From a virus: a DNA stretch of 64,000 bases. Each line of letters begins with the position of its first letter. Positions within the stretch are counted from its first letter, which is position 1. The stretch is taken from positions 99,949 to 163,948 of IMG/VR virus record IMGVR_UViG_3300031857_024892, one strand, 5' to 3'. Below, piece by piece: positions 31,953-39,428 of the stretch. The notes under the pieces were generated by a model. That model saw only the letters and a list, made by a program, of their open reading frames with translations, was not told the origin of the DNA and did not search any database. The translations under genes and the position numbers were made by a program.

Positions 31953-31984
31953 CTCGTGCAACCCGACTCACCATAGGGTATAAT
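31953..31984 (+). promoter_or_regulatory. Phage promoter variant CTCGTG-N20-TATAAT
   Basis: CTCGTG (31953-31958), 20 nt, TATAAT (31979-31984). The ATG at 31991 is 6 nt after the -10, so the array transcript would begin leaderless. Confidence 0.55.
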
Positions 31985-31990
31985 ACTACC

Positions 31991-32368
31991 ATGGTCAAGA
32001 AAGGCTACACTGCAGTTCCCAAAGGCTCTCGCGCAGTCGCGTGGACACCCCGGCGTTGCAACAAGAACAGAGTAGTAATCCCACGTGGGGTAAGTGGTGT
32101 AGTGACGGGTAAGAGTAACGTCCGTGATTGCAACTGGACCAGGGCCGTTATCGGGGGTGTGGTCCACACTCTCCATCCTTGGGATTGGGACTTCACACCC
32201 ATCAGAGTAGGCGAACTTCGCCGCTGGAAGGATGGACGGGCCGGAACATTCTTGGTTGTCAGTATCGAATCACTGTCATCTTGCCATTGTCTCGGGGACG
32301 GCAATGTCTTTGGGACGACCTGCAGGTACCTCGAGGACCTCACGGAGGTGATCAGTGAAACCCGGTGA
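31991..32368 (+). CDS. First gene of the small-barrel array (125 aa)
   Basis: MVKKGYTAVPKGSRAVAWTP, VVIPRGVSGVVTG and VGELRRWKDGRAGTFLVV look like two consecutive small barrels, which explains the doubled length. It ends SETR, whose codons overlap the next MKPGD start by 14 nt. No Shine-Dalgarno. Confidence 0.65.
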   Translation: MVKKGYTAVPKGSRAVAWTPRRCNKNRVVIPRGVSGVVTGKSNVRDCNWTRAVIGGVVHTLHPWDWDFTPIRVGELRRWKDGRAGTFLVVSIESLSSCHCLGDGNVFGTTCRYLEDLTEVISETR

Positions 32369-32534
32369 TCTCGCAGTCGTCAAGTGCAAGCGGGTTCCCA
32401 ATCTTAGCGGGAAGGTCGTCCTCCTTGTCGAGTGGCAGAAGCCCCCAGCAGCATTTCAGGGTAGTCGCTGGCTCTGCCTTGTTGATGGGACAGCACGATC
32501 CATCCAGTCAGGCTGGTTGAAGGAGATCAAGTGA
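32355..32534 (+). CDS. Array member 1 (59 aa)
   Basis: GTG start; MKPGDLAVVKCKRVPNLSGK, VVLLVEWQKPP and WLCLVDGTARSIQSGWLKEI. The shortest member. It ends IK and joins the next gene by a 4-nt GTGA overlap rather than 14 nt. Confidence 0.7.
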   Translation: MKPGDLAVVKCKRVPNLSGKVVLLVEWQKPPAAFQGSRWLCLVDGTARSIQSGWLKEIK

Positions 32535-32767
32535 AGCCCGGCGATCTTCTGCGAACGATCCGTGGCGGGTTCATCCTACCGGACCCGGAGTACTGGACGA
32601 ACGACGAGACCGGGACGTCCCTCCCGCTCGCTCGGATGGGCGAGCTCGTCCTCGCCGTGAAGTTCGACGGCTCTGACAGCGGGAGCTGGGTGAGGGTGAT
32701 CCATCCCACCCACGGCATCCGAGATATCCTGCTGGGTGATCTGGAGCCTGTCAATGAAACCAGGTGA
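32531..32767 (+). CDS. Array member 2 (78 aa)
   Basis: GTG start; MKPGDLLRTIRGGFILPDPE, then LPLARMGELVLAVKFDGSDS and RVIHPTHGIRDILLGDLEPV. Ends NETR over the next start. Confidence 0.7.
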   Translation: MKPGDLLRTIRGGFILPDPEYWTNDETGTSLPLARMGELVLAVKFDGSDSGSWVRVIHPTHGIRDILLGDLEPVNETR

Positions 32768-32972
32768 TCTCGTCACGCTCAACCACCACCGCCGCTATAC
32801 TGGAATCGACATGGCCGATGGTTACTTCATCGATATCCCAGGCGGTGCCATTGGCGTCTACATGGGACTTACCACCGATCGTGAGTACAACATCTATGAT
32901 CTGGTCCTCACTAAGGGCAGGTTGGTGAAATGCGCCCGGAGCGTCTGGAGTGTCCTCGATGAAACCCGGTGA
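32754..32972 (+). CDS. Array member 3 (72 aa)
   Basis: ATG inside the NETR codons of member 2. MKPGDLVTLNHHRRYTGIDM, IPGGAIGVYMGLTTD and VLTKGRLVKCARSVWSVL. Ends DETR. Confidence 0.7.
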   Translation: MKPGDLVTLNHHRRYTGIDMADGYFIDIPGGAIGVYMGLTTDREYNIYDLVLTKGRLVKCARSVWSVLDETR

Positions 32973-33156
32973 CCTTGCCCGTCTCAAGGATATCGGCATC
33001 CACAGCGGAGAGATTGTGATGATAGTCAAGGTGCATCCCTGGCGTGATACTCCCAATGCCTTCGGTTCGTGGATGACAGTTGACTTCATGTTCGACGGAC
33101 AAGTCGTTGAAGAATGCGACTCGAGCTTCCTGGAGGTGATCGATGAAACCCGGTGA
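32959..33156 (+). CDS. Array member 4 (65 aa)
   Basis: MKPGDLARLKDIGIHSGEIV, MIVKVHPWRD and TVDFMFDGQVVEECDSSFLE. Ends DETR. Confidence 0.7.
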   Translation: MKPGDLARLKDIGIHSGEIVMIVKVHPWRDTPNAFGSWMTVDFMFDGQVVEECDSSFLEVIDETR

Positions 33157-33343
33157 TCTCGTTCAAGTCATAAAGGGCGTCCATGGTCAGGGTGAGATCG
33201 GAGTCGTCCTGGGCGAGGTCGAAGAGTCACGTAACTGGGACTTGTCCTGTCCTCTGCTCGAGGTTCTCTTTCACGATGGTCCTCGTGACTGCCACCCGTC
33301 GAATCTCCAGAAGCCTGATGGTAGGACCCGGAGGCGTGAATGA
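33143..33343 (+). CDS. Array member 5 (66 aa)
   Basis: MKPGDLVQVIKGVHGQGEIG, VVLGEVEESRNWD and LLEVLFHDGPRDCHPSNL. Ends RTRRRE instead of DETR and joins the next by a 4-nt ATGA overlap. Confidence 0.7.
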   Translation: MKPGDLVQVIKGVHGQGEIGVVLGEVEESRNWDLSCPLLEVLFHDGPRDCHPSNLQKPDGRTRRRE

Positions 33344-33567
33344 ACCTGGGTGATCTTGTTAGGCTCGACATTCCCGGCCAGCGTGCTCACGGAAAGATCG
33401 GCATTGTCGTGGGCAAGGAGCTAAAAGCCACCTACGATTGGATGCGGGACCACATGGGTCAACCTGTCAAATCTTTCAGCTACGAGGTCATGGTTGGAAC
33501 TGAGGTCTGGCGAGTGGGTTATAATGAACTCCTAGCGGAAACGGAGTGGGACGATGAAGCGCGGTGA
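33340..33567 (+). CDS. Array member 6 (75 aa)
   Basis: MNLGDLVRLDIPGQRAHGKI, GIVVGKELKATYDW and YEVMVGTEVWRVGYNELLAE. The HGKIGIVVG core is KOW-like. Ends DEAR. Confidence 0.7.
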   Translation: MNLGDLVRLDIPGQRAHGKIGIVVGKELKATYDWMRDHMGQPVKSFSYEVMVGTEVWRVGYNELLAETEWDDEAR

Positions 33568-33802
33568 TCTCGTTATCCTGACAAACTGTAACACTAGGTT
33601 CGAGGGTTCGTACGGTTACGAATTCGGTTGTAATCCCAAAGGTGACTTAACGCTAAAAGACGAAGTCTGGGTTCCAAACGGAACTATCGGAATGTACTGT
33701 GAGGATCCCAAGGACGACGGAGGAAAGTTCGGTGTCCTCGTCCACGGTCGCCTCCTCTGGTTCGACCAGATCGATTCGAGGGCCATCAATGAAACCGGGT
33801 GA
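33554..33802 (+). CDS. Array member 7 (82 aa)
   Basis: MKRGDLVILTNCNTRFEGSY, WVPNGTIGMYCEDP and FGVLVHGRLLWFDQIDSRAI. Ends NETG. Confidence 0.7.
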   Translation: MKRGDLVILTNCNTRFEGSYGYEFGCNPKGDLTLKDEVWVPNGTIGMYCEDPKDDGGKFGVLVHGRLLWFDQIDSRAINETG

Positions 33803-33989
33803 TCTAGTTCGCATAAACCGTAATATCCGCAATGAGAAGCCAGAGACCCGCGCCATCCAAGAAGGTGCAGTTTTCATGGTTGTCGGACCCGACAAGACAT
33901 TCTCACGGGATGTTGTCTACATCATGACACCCTTCGGTCTGCAAAGTATTCACGTCTGCTACCTGGAAAAGCTCGATGAAACCCGGTGA
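33789..33989 (+). CDS. Array member 8 (66 aa)
   Basis: MKPGDLVRINRNIRNEKPET, IQEGAVFMVVGPDK and VVYIMTPFGLQSIHVCYLEK. Ends DETR. Confidence 0.7.
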   Translation: MKPGDLVRINRNIRNEKPETRAIQEGAVFMVVGPDKTFSRDVVYIMTPFGLQSIHVCYLEKLDETR

Positions 33990-34170
33990 CATCGTCCGTT
34001 TCAAGAGTGGCACGCCCATCTTCAAGCGTCAGGGTGAGACACTCGCGCTCATCACTCGGGTCGTTCCCCTGGATGAAGGAAGAACAACTTACCTCTGTCT
34101 TCTCATGCCTACCGGCGAAGTGAAGGCGAGAAGGATCGAGGATGTCGAGGTGGTCATTGAAGCCGGGTGA
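33976..34170 (+). CDS. Array member 9 (64 aa)
   Basis: MKPGDIVRFKSGTPIFKRQG, ETLALITRVVPLDEG and YLCLLMPTGEVKARRIEDVE. Ends IEAG. Confidence 0.7.
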   Translation: MKPGDIVRFKSGTPIFKRQGETLALITRVVPLDEGRTTYLCLLMPTGEVKARRIEDVEVVIEAG

Positions 34171-34390
34171 TCTGGTCATCGCGAAGGCAGCCAAGGCCAA
34201 GAGGCGGGATCCTCCTCCCGCAATCATGCTCTACAACTGGAGGACGAATGTCTACCACCCGTGGAAGAACGGAAATCTAGGCATGATCATCGATCTCGAC
34301 CCGAAGACGGAAGGTGTGATCGTCATGGCTGATGGGAGCGTGGGCTGGGTGTCGCAGGTGATCATCGAGGTGGCTGATGAAACCGGGTGA
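34157..34390 (+). CDS. Array member 10 (77 aa), TTG start
   Basis: The start TTGAAGCCGGGTGAT keeps the 14-nt overlap geometry with TTG in place of ATG. MKPGDLVIAKAAKAKRRDPP, GNLGMIIDLDPKTEG and VIVMADGSVGWVSQVIIEVA. Ends DETG. Confidence 0.7.
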   Translation: MKPGDLVIAKAAKAKRRDPPPAIMLYNWRTNVYHPWKNGNLGMIIDLDPKTEGVIVMADGSVGWVSQVIIEVADETG

Positions 34391-34625
34391 TCTGGTCACA
34401 ATCCGCAGGATGAACCTCTCCAATACAGCTCGCATCGCCTACATCGAAGTCTACGATAGGTACGACCACATCGCAGTCCCCCACAAAAAGAAGTGGGAAC
34501 ACGGTGAGGTTGGCATTCTCCTTGAGGGACGGGACGACAAGCGGGAGATGGTCCAAGTCCTCCACTGCGGACGGGTAGGGTGGGTCGACGAAGAAATGCT
34601 GCGGGTGATCGATGAAGCCGGGTGA
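34377..34625 (+). CDS. Array member 11 (82 aa)
   Basis: MKPGDLVTIRRMNLSNTARI, HGEVGILLEGRDDK and VQVLHCGRVGWVDEEMLRVI. The GRVGWV strand matches members 3, 7 and 10. Ends DEAG. Confidence 0.7.
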   Translation: MKPGDLVTIRRMNLSNTARIAYIEVYDRYDHIAVPHKKKWEHGEVGILLEGRDDKREMVQVLHCGRVGWVDEEMLRVIDEAG

Positions 34626-34803
34626 TCTCTGCATGATCGTGCATCCTGCCAGGCGTGAGTGGAGCGACTCCGACGTCTGCATGATCCTCAGGCCCGTTAG
34701 TCATGAGGACGGCATCGACATCTACTCACACTGCGACTGGTGGGTCATGTGGGACGGGCGTGAGACGGCCTGGGCAAAGACGGATCTGGAGCCCATCGAA
34801 TGA
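34612..34803 (+). CDS. Array member 12 (63 aa)
   Basis: MKPGDLCMIVHPARREWSDS, DVCMILRPVSHED and WWVMWDGRETAWAKTDLEPI. Ends IE with a 4-nt overlap to the next gene. Confidence 0.7.
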   Translation: MKPGDLCMIVHPARREWSDSDVCMILRPVSHEDGIDIYSHCDWWVMWDGRETAWAKTDLEPIE

Positions 34804-35087
34804 ACTTCCTCCGCAGGGTCTATCGCTGGCTCTACGTCCGCGTCAAAGGTCACTATCCGCTCGGGTCTCTCGTCAAGTTCAAGCCGGGTATCGGATTCGA
34901 CGGGATCTACTGGAAGTCTCCGGGAGACCCAAGATTTCACGCGATCGGGTTGGTGATCGATGGGTGGCGGAAGAATGTACACCCGTTGCCGTCGGGTGTG
35001 TTTGCTGAGGGAAGTGTGGTGATCTTCGACGGTGAGCGATACGACATGGAGAACTGGGAACTCGAACCCATCGATGAACCCGTGTAA
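34800..35087 (+). CDS. Last array gene with basic N-terminal extension (95 aa)
   Basis: MNFLRRVYRWLYVRVKGHYP precedes a LGSLVKFKPG barrel start, then IGLVIDGWRKNVH and GSVVIFDGERYDMENWELEP. The basic aromatic N-terminus could be membrane- or nucleic-acid-binding. The stop is part of the next promoter (CCCGTGTAA). Confidence 0.65.
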   Translation: MNFLRRVYRWLYVRVKGHYPLGSLVKFKPGIGFDGIYWKSPGDPRFHAIGLVIDGWRKNVHPLPSGVFAEGSVVIFDGERYDMENWELEPIDEPV

Positions 35088-35110
35088 ATGGGCGCGACAT
35101 GTGGTACAAT
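35079..35110 (+). promoter_or_regulatory. Phage promoter motif CCCGTG-N20-TACAAT
   Basis: CCCGTG (35079-35084) encodes the last Pro-Val of the upstream gene. TGG-TACAAT is at 35105-35110. Confidence 0.7.
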
Positions 35111-35129
35111 TGCCTCATAAGGAGGCGAC

Positions 35130-35558
35130 CTGGGCACGAACTACTACAGTGTGAAGCGCGGATTCGACTACGAGTCCATCGACTCCTTCTGGGAAGTCCG
35201 GGGCACTGAGGATTGCATCCACATCGGGAAAAGCTCCGGTGGCTGGTGCTTCAGCCTCCACGTTGTGCCCGAGATGGGTATCAACACCTACGAGGACTGG
35301 GTCCGCATGTTCATCGATCCCGACCGGATCATCATGGATGAGTACGGTGACGTGGTCCCGTTCACTGAGATGATCGCGAAGATCACAGCCCGGCGAGGCA
35401 ACATCAACAAACCACCCACTCCCGAGTTCTTGGAGAACAACCATGCGGAACCGGGGCCTCACGGTCTCGTCCGCCACAGGATCGAGTTCTTTGAGGACGG
35501 GGGCTGTGTGGGTCACGGCGAGGGCACATATGATTATATTTCAGGCGAGTTTAGCTGA
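35130..35558 (+). CDS. Conserved phage GTNYY...IHIGKSSGGW protein, CTG start proposed
   Basis: AAGGAGG lies 4 nt before CTG at 35130, which reads (L/M)GTNYYSVKRG. I recall a common phage family that begins MGTNYY and has IHIGKSSGGW, present here as CIHIGKSSGGWCFSLHV. The first GTG is 21 nt later, cuts off the GTNYY motif and is too far from the Shine-Dalgarno. 142 codons. The usual zinc-binding Cys pair of the family is not evident between the two motifs. Function unknown. Confidence 0.7.
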   Translation: MGTNYYSVKRGFDYESIDSFWEVRGTEDCIHIGKSSGGWCFSLHVVPEMGINTYEDWVRMFIDPDRIIMDEYGDVVPFTEMIAKITARRGNINKPPTPEFLENNHAEPGPHGLVRHRIEFFEDGGCVGHGEGTYDYISGEFS

Positions 35559-35567
35559 GGAGACAAC

Positions 35568-35780
35568 ATGAGTATCCCATACATCGATTCCAGCCCGCTC
35601 TGGGTCTATTGCGACCCAGTGGATCACAATCACGTCTACTGGATCGTCACCAATGACGATGACGGCGAGCTTGCTCGAGCAATGTTCTACAGTCTCGACG
35701 ACGCTAAGGAATACCTCCACAAGGTGAAGGGCATGTCACTCGATGACATCAAGATCGTCACAGGCGAGGAGGAAGAATGA
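35568..35780 (+). CDS. Small acidic protein (70 aa)
   Basis: MSIPYIDSSPLWVYCDPVDH, then YWIVTNDDDGELARAMFYSL and an acidic EEEE end. Shine-Dalgarno AGGAG. Overlaps the next gene by 4 nt. Confidence 0.6.
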   Translation: MSIPYIDSSPLWVYCDPVDHNHVYWIVTNDDDGELARAMFYSLDDAKEYLHKVKGMSLDDIKIVTGEEEE

Positions 35781-36010
35781 AGATCACACGAAAGACAAAC
35801 AAATCTACCACACCATGGGATTACGTTGGAGTCGGTCAGACATTCGTAGAAAGGCCCGGTGGGACCGTCTTCCTCAAGACCGCCGAGTTCTTTGAGCAGC
35901 AAATGGGCGATCACTACAACTCGGTCAACCTCGAGACGGGAGAGCTTGTGGGTTTCATGTCGGATTGTTATGTCCTCATCGTCAAGTCTGAACTTATGGT
36001 CGAGGAGTGA
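35777..36010 (+). CDS. Unknown small protein (77 aa)
   Basis: MKITRKTNKSTTPWDYVGVG, QTFVERPGGTVFLKT and SVNLETGELVGFMSDCYVLI. Could be a diverged small-barrel protein; the usual PGDL opening is replaced by VGVGQTF. Confidence 0.6.
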   Translation: MKITRKTNKSTTPWDYVGVGQTFVERPGGTVFLKTAEFFEQQMGDHYNSVNLETGELVGFMSDCYVLIVKSELMVEE

Positions 36011-36300
36011 ACATGATCGATAATGAGTACCCGCTCAATGATCCGCGCTTTGCTCCCCCGCGTGAAGACAACATCAATGCCCTGGTCGCTGAGGTGGAGC
36101 GGCTGCGCGCCGAGCGAGACCACTTCCGTGAGGCGTGGGCGGCAGCACAGGCGCGGTTGGACTGTGGTGTGGATGCTGCGAACGCTGTTCGAGAGGAGCT
36201 CGCCGACGTGGTGGCGTGGCTGCGTAAGTGGGGCGGCGACTGCGACGACGCTGCTGAAACCATCGAACGTGGCGAGCACCGCCGCGAGGAGGAGCCATGA
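36007..36300 (+). CDS. Coiled-coil protein with IERGEHR tail
   Basis: GTG at 36007 in a GTGA overlap, or ATG at 36013. INALVAEVERLRAERDHFRE is a coiled coil. The C-terminal VVAWLRKWGGDCDDAAETIE then RGEHRREEEP recurs in the next gene, indicating duplication of the C-terminal module. Confidence 0.6.
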   Translation: MNMIDNEYPLNDPRFAPPREDNINALVAEVERLRAERDHFREAWAAAQARLDCGVDAANAVREELADVVAWLRKWGGDCDDAAETIERGEHRREEEP

Positions 36301-36485
36301 AGGACACGGGCTTCGGAGGAGAAGGGAGCGACCGAGCGTACCATTGGGGGCGCATGTCAGAACGTGATGCCATCGTGGCGTGGCTGCGTAGACAGGCCGA
36401 GACAGGTGATCCGATGCGGGCAACGGGTCGTCGTCGCATTGCAGACGCCATCGAACGCGGCGAGCACCGCAAGGAGGAAGAATGA
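36297..36485 (+). CDS. Paralogous IERGEHR-tail protein (62 aa)
   Basis: MKDTGFGGEGSDRAYHWGRM then AIVAWLRRQAETGDPM and ADAIERGEHRKEEE. The last 40 residues align with the end of the preceding protein. Overlaps both neighbours by 4 nt. Confidence 0.6.
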   Translation: MKDTGFGGEGSDRAYHWGRMSERDAIVAWLRRQAETGDPMRATGRRRIADAIERGEHRKEEE

Positions 36486-36652
36486 GCAACGAGCACGTAG
36501 ACAATGAGATCCCCGAAGGGGTCAGCTTTCCCATCACGGATCCCACGATTATCGCGAAGCTCGATAGCCTGACGCCCGAGGAGATGGAGAAGTTTGCAGC
36601 CATCCTGAAGGAGAGCCTTCAGGAGCTTCGTAGGAAGAAGGAGAGCCCATGA
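36482..36652 (+). CDS. Small helical protein (56 aa)
   Basis: MSNEHVDNEIPEGVSFPITD, then LDSLTPEEMEKFAAILKESL and a basic RRKKESP end. ATGA overlaps on both sides support it. Confidence 0.6.
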   Translation: MSNEHVDNEIPEGVSFPITDPTIIAKLDSLTPEEMEKFAAILKESLQELRRKKESP

Positions 36653-36861
36653 GAAACTGGGGACAGATCGACCTGAATGACGTTCGCGATGAGGACATCC
36701 AGGATCGAGACGTGGCTATCATCGAGCTGTGGGATGTTCTCGAACGGCACGTTAAGATGATTGATGCGACACGTCACCCGAACGACAGAGATGGGTCACA
36801 TCCTGTTCTCGACAAGTATCGCCGGTTTGTAAACGAGGTTCGCGGCCTGTATGGTTTGTAG
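36649..36861 (+). CDS. Unknown small protein (70 aa)
   Basis: MRNWGQIDLNDVRDEDIQDR with VAIIELWDVLERHVKMIDAT and RFVNEVRGLYGL. Helical; preceded by GAAGGAGAG. Confidence 0.6.
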   Translation: MRNWGQIDLNDVRDEDIQDRDVAIIELWDVLERHVKMIDATRHPNDRDGSHPVLDKYRRFVNEVRGLYGL

Positions 36862-36873
36862 GAAGGAGAGCCC

Positions 36874-37422
36874 ATGAGCCAGGACATTGAGATCGATCCC
36901 GATTCCCGGACGATCACGTATTACGAGAAGCCGACTGTGGAGTCGATCAAGGAACACCTCGATGCGGGTGGCCTGGCAATCGGTGTAGGTCAGGCAAGAG
37001 CCCTCCTCGATGAGATTGATCGTCTTCGGAAGCTTGTCCCGCCTGAGTCCGAGCGTGGTCCCGGTTTCGTCGGGCAGGGGAGCTGGTCAGTCTACGCGGA
37101 GAAGGTGGTGGAGGAGAGGGATGCTGCCCGAGAGGGCATGAAGCAACTTCTCGTAGAGAACAGCGAACTCCACAGGGTCAATGCCGGCCTACAGGAGGAA
37201 GTGACGCGGTGCTCAACTGGGCTTGATAAAAAGAAGGAGCATGCCAACATCCACCTCGGTGGGAAGGGTGAACTCCACGGTATCGACGGCTACGGGCCGT
37301 TCAACCTGAAGCAGGTCAATAAGGATCGCTGGGAGATCTGGATGCTGCACGAGAAGGTGACGCTCTACAATAAGAAGGGTCATCGAGTCCGTGGCGATCA
37401 CAACTACGAAGGAGATTGGTAA
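36874..37422 (+). CDS. Coiled-coil protein (182 aa)
   Basis: MSQDIEIDPDSRTITYYEKP, a Gly-rich AGGLAIGVGQARALLDEIDR, a coiled coil (VVEERDAAREGMKQLLVENS) and a C-terminal domain with NIHLGGKGELHGIDGYGPFN. Shine-Dalgarno GGAAGGAGAG. Function unknown. Ends one base into the next gene. Confidence 0.6.
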   Translation: MSQDIEIDPDSRTITYYEKPTVESIKEHLDAGGLAIGVGQARALLDEIDRLRKLVPPESERGPGFVGQGSWSVYAEKVVEERDAAREGMKQLLVENSELHRVNAGLQEEVTRCSTGLDKKKEHANIHLGGKGELHGIDGYGPFNLKQVNKDRWEIWMLHEKVTLYNKKGHRVRGDHNYEGDW

Positions 37423-37673
37423 TGGGACGAGGCAAGGCATTTCGACGCAGCAAGACTGAAGTGAAGAAGACCCGAGCGAAGGTGATCCTTCGGAAGCTGG
37501 GTTACAGCGAGGAGGGGTTGACGAAGAGGGCAGGTCGATTCGTGGAGTCAAGGATCGGATGTAACTGCCAGCTCTGTCAGAACCCGCGCAAGCTCTACAA
37601 GGGAAAGAACTCTGCCACTCTCACGCTGAAGGAGTACCATACCTGGCTTGAGCGGGATGACGACGATAGTTAG
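37422..37673 (+). CDS. Basic Cys-cluster phage protein (83 aa)
   Basis: MGRGKAFRRSKTEVKKTRAK has a strongly basic start. IGCNCQLCQNPRKLYKG contains CxCxxC, a possible metal site. I recall similar CSCxxCxNPRR proteins in many tailed phages, with no assigned role. An in-frame GTG at 37416 is possible. Confidence 0.7.
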   Translation: MGRGKAFRRSKTEVKKTRAKVILRKLGYSEEGLTKRAGRFVESRIGCNCQLCQNPRKLYKGKNSATLTLKEYHTWLERDDDDS

Positions 37674-37692
37674 TTAGGAACAGGTGTGATGC

Positions 37693-38442
37693 ATGATGAT
37701 GAAATCTCTATTTGAGAGCTGGCGAAGATACATCAACGAAGGAGTTGACGCAAGAGGCCTGCCTATCGTCAATCGTGCATTACATTCATTTGATGCATTT
37801 GATTTCTCGCCTCAAGATCTTGCTTCTCGAAGAGGTGAGATCAAGCCAAGCATCGCATACCACCAGGCACAAGATCCTGCCTTTGTTCTTGACATCAAGG
37901 AAATATTTTCCAAAACTGCAGACGACTGGGTTTTTATTGCTGTAAATAACGCAGAGCTTGAGCCGCGAGACATCGAAAGTCTCGCATTTCAGGAATGGGT
38001 GTTGTCCAAGGGCTATCCGAAAAATGCAAAGATCGTCGTCATTGGATCGTCTCCCTATCCCGGTGATTTTTCTTCGACGGTGTGGATCGCTCATGATATT
38101 ATTGGGCACGCCGCTGGCCGTGCCTTTTTAGAGAGCCTTGGATACCCCAGGGGAGCGGGCAAGTGGATTGAAGATAATCCAGAGGTCAGCCGGATGATTT
38201 TGAAAGTCCACGGTCATCTGGGTCGGAAGAAGGGTGCCAGGATTAAACTTGCTGACATGCAATTCGACATGATCTATGACATTTTTGCTTCAATCGTTCT
38301 AAACGACATCACGTGGGATGAAATTAAACAAATCGGTCTCGACGAAAGGCAGGCAGCCACGATGGAGCAGATTTTTAATTTCTGTAATGCGTGGATTGAT
38401 CAAATACCTGCAGGTGAACCGATTGTTATAAAGTCTTGGTAA
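37693..38442 (+). CDS. Candidate packaged protein with INE|G tag and HDxxGH motif
   Basis: 249 residues. [15 protein letters not shown] resembles the T4 internal-protein capsid-targeting sequence MKTYQEFIxE and ends with a prohead-protease-type INE|G. The body has [20 protein letters not shown], an H-D-x-x-G-H motif that might bind metal; a related HDLGH occurs in the tagged protein at 57232. [20 protein letters not shown] and [14 protein letters not shown] suggest an alpha/beta fold. It could be an enzyme delivered with the DNA; activity unknown. Confidence 0.65.
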   Translation: MMMKSLFESWRRYINEGVDARGLPIVNRALHSFDAFDFSPQDLASRRGEIKPSIAYHQAQDPAFVLDIKEIFSKTADDWVFIAVNNAELEPRDIESLAFQEWVLSKGYPKNAKIVVIGSSPYPGDFSSTVWIAHDIIGHAAGRAFLESLGYPRGAGKWIEDNPEVSRMILKVHGHLGRKKGARIKLADMQFDMIYDIFASIVLNDITWDEIKQIGLDERQAATMEQIFNFCNAWIDQIPAGEPIVIKSW

Positions 38443-38473
38443 TTTTGTAAAGATTCTCACGCGAGGCAATAAT

Positions 38474-38791
38474 ATGCCTATGACATTTAATGAGTACCAG
38501 GAAGAGGCAAAGAAGACTGCAATCTATCCGGCTGAGTATCGTCTCGTCTATCCAGCCCTAGGCCTGACCGGAGAAGCAGGCGAGGTTGCCGAGAAGGTGA
38601 AGAAGATGGTGCGCGACGGGAAGCTCGACACCGAAGGCCTCAAGAAGGAGTTGGGTGACGTCCTGTGGTACCTCGCCGCGCTGTCATCTGATCTGGGTGT
38701 AACACTGGAGGAAGTTGCTGCGGCGAACGTGGCGAAGCTCCGGTCGCGTGCGGAACGTGGTGTCCTGAGTGGCAGCGGAGACAACCGGTGA
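38474..38791 (+). CDS. mazG: MazG-like nucleotide pyrophosphohydrolase
   Basis: 105 residues starting [40 protein letters not shown] and [20 protein letters not shown] carry the EExxE...ExxD metal site. MazG hydrolyses NTPs or (p)ppGpp to monophosphates and is frequent in marine phages, where it may adjust the host nucleotide pool. No strong Shine-Dalgarno; AGGC lies 11 nt upstream. Confidence 0.9.
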   Translation: MPMTFNEYQEEAKKTAIYPAEYRLVYPALGLTGEAGEVAEKVKKMVRDGKLDTEGLKKELGDVLWYLAALSSDLGVTLEEVAAANVAKLRSRAERGVLSGSGDNR

Positions 38792-39018
38792 CACCGACAG
38801 AAGACATTGACGATCCTACTTGGAACGATCTCTTTGATCGGGACGCAGTCATTAAGTTCCTCAAAGTCCAAGTTCAGCTGGCACCATGCCTGGTGTCACG
38901 ACCGGGTGAGGGAACATACGAATGTAGACATGATAATCTCTGCCGGGTCTGCGAGTGGCGCAGGGACGTCCATCAGGAACTTATCCAAACGTGGCACATT
39001 GAAGACGGGATTTGGTGA
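38788..39018 (+). CDS. Small Cys-containing protein (76 aa)
   Basis: GTG start overlapping mazG by 4 nt. [20 protein letters not shown] and [20 protein letters not shown], the latter with three Cys and a His that could form a zinc site. Confidence 0.6.
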   Translation: MTPTEDIDDPTWNDLFDRDAVIKFLKVQVQLAPCLVSRPGEGTYECRHDNLCRVCEWRRDVHQELIQTWHIEDGIW

Positions 39019-39021
39019 CAC

Positions 39022-39234
39022 ATGACTAGTGAGAAGATCATTACAGGCCTGTGCATGGTGCTAGGTGCACTTGTGATTGTCTGGCTCGGCGTTGAGAGTA
39101 GCTCTTTCCAGCAGCAGTGTGAAGAAGAATGTGGAGATGCCCGAGCTCTGACACCTGTCATCGACTTCCAGGAGACGTGTCTCTGTGACATGGGACATGG
39201 AAAGTGGCGGAGAGTGACTAATGGAACCCATTGA
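39022..39234 (+). CDS. Membrane-anchored Cys-rich protein (70 aa)
   Basis: MTSEKIITGLCMVLGALVIV then WLGVE form one membrane helix. The remainder holds CEEECGD and TCLCDMG, four Cys likely disulfide-bonded outside the cytoplasm. No lipobox. Confidence 0.6.
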   Translation: MTSEKIITGLCMVLGALVIVWLGVESSSFQQQCEEECGDARALTPVIDFQETCLCDMGHGKWRRVTNGTH

Positions 39235-39382
39235 GAAAGTGGTCGAGCGTTGCAGGTACAGGATCGAACGATCACTTGACTGCAATGTTGCTGATATACT
39301 CAGATTAATCGAAGAGATAGAAAAGAAGGAGCAAGTAAAATTGCAACAACCTCCCTGGGCAGGTTTAGGAACAGGTGACTGA
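39221..39382 (+). CDS. Small helical protein (53 aa)
   Basis: MEPIEKVVERCRYRIERSLD with ADILRLIEEIEKKEQV and a PPWAGLG end. Overlaps the previous gene by 14 nt in another frame. Confidence 0.5.
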   Translation: MEPIEKVVERCRYRIERSLDCNVADILRLIEEIEKKEQVKLQQPPWAGLGTGD

Positions 39383-39428
39383 CATATACATAGTGGGTGA
39401 ATACTTATAATGAAAGTGGAGCCCATTT

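Larger units (their letters stand above)
32355..34803 (+). repeat. Tandem array of 12 MKPGDL-family genes
   Basis: Twelve consecutive genes of 59-82 codons, most starting MKPGDLV and ending (D/N/S)E(T/A)(R/G). At most junctions a 14-nt overlap of the form ATGAAACCCGGTGA serves as start of one gene and end of another; three junctions (32531, 33340, 34800) use 4-nt overlaps. Protein similarity between members is low outside the ends, so duplications are old or fast-diverging. Confidence 0.85.
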
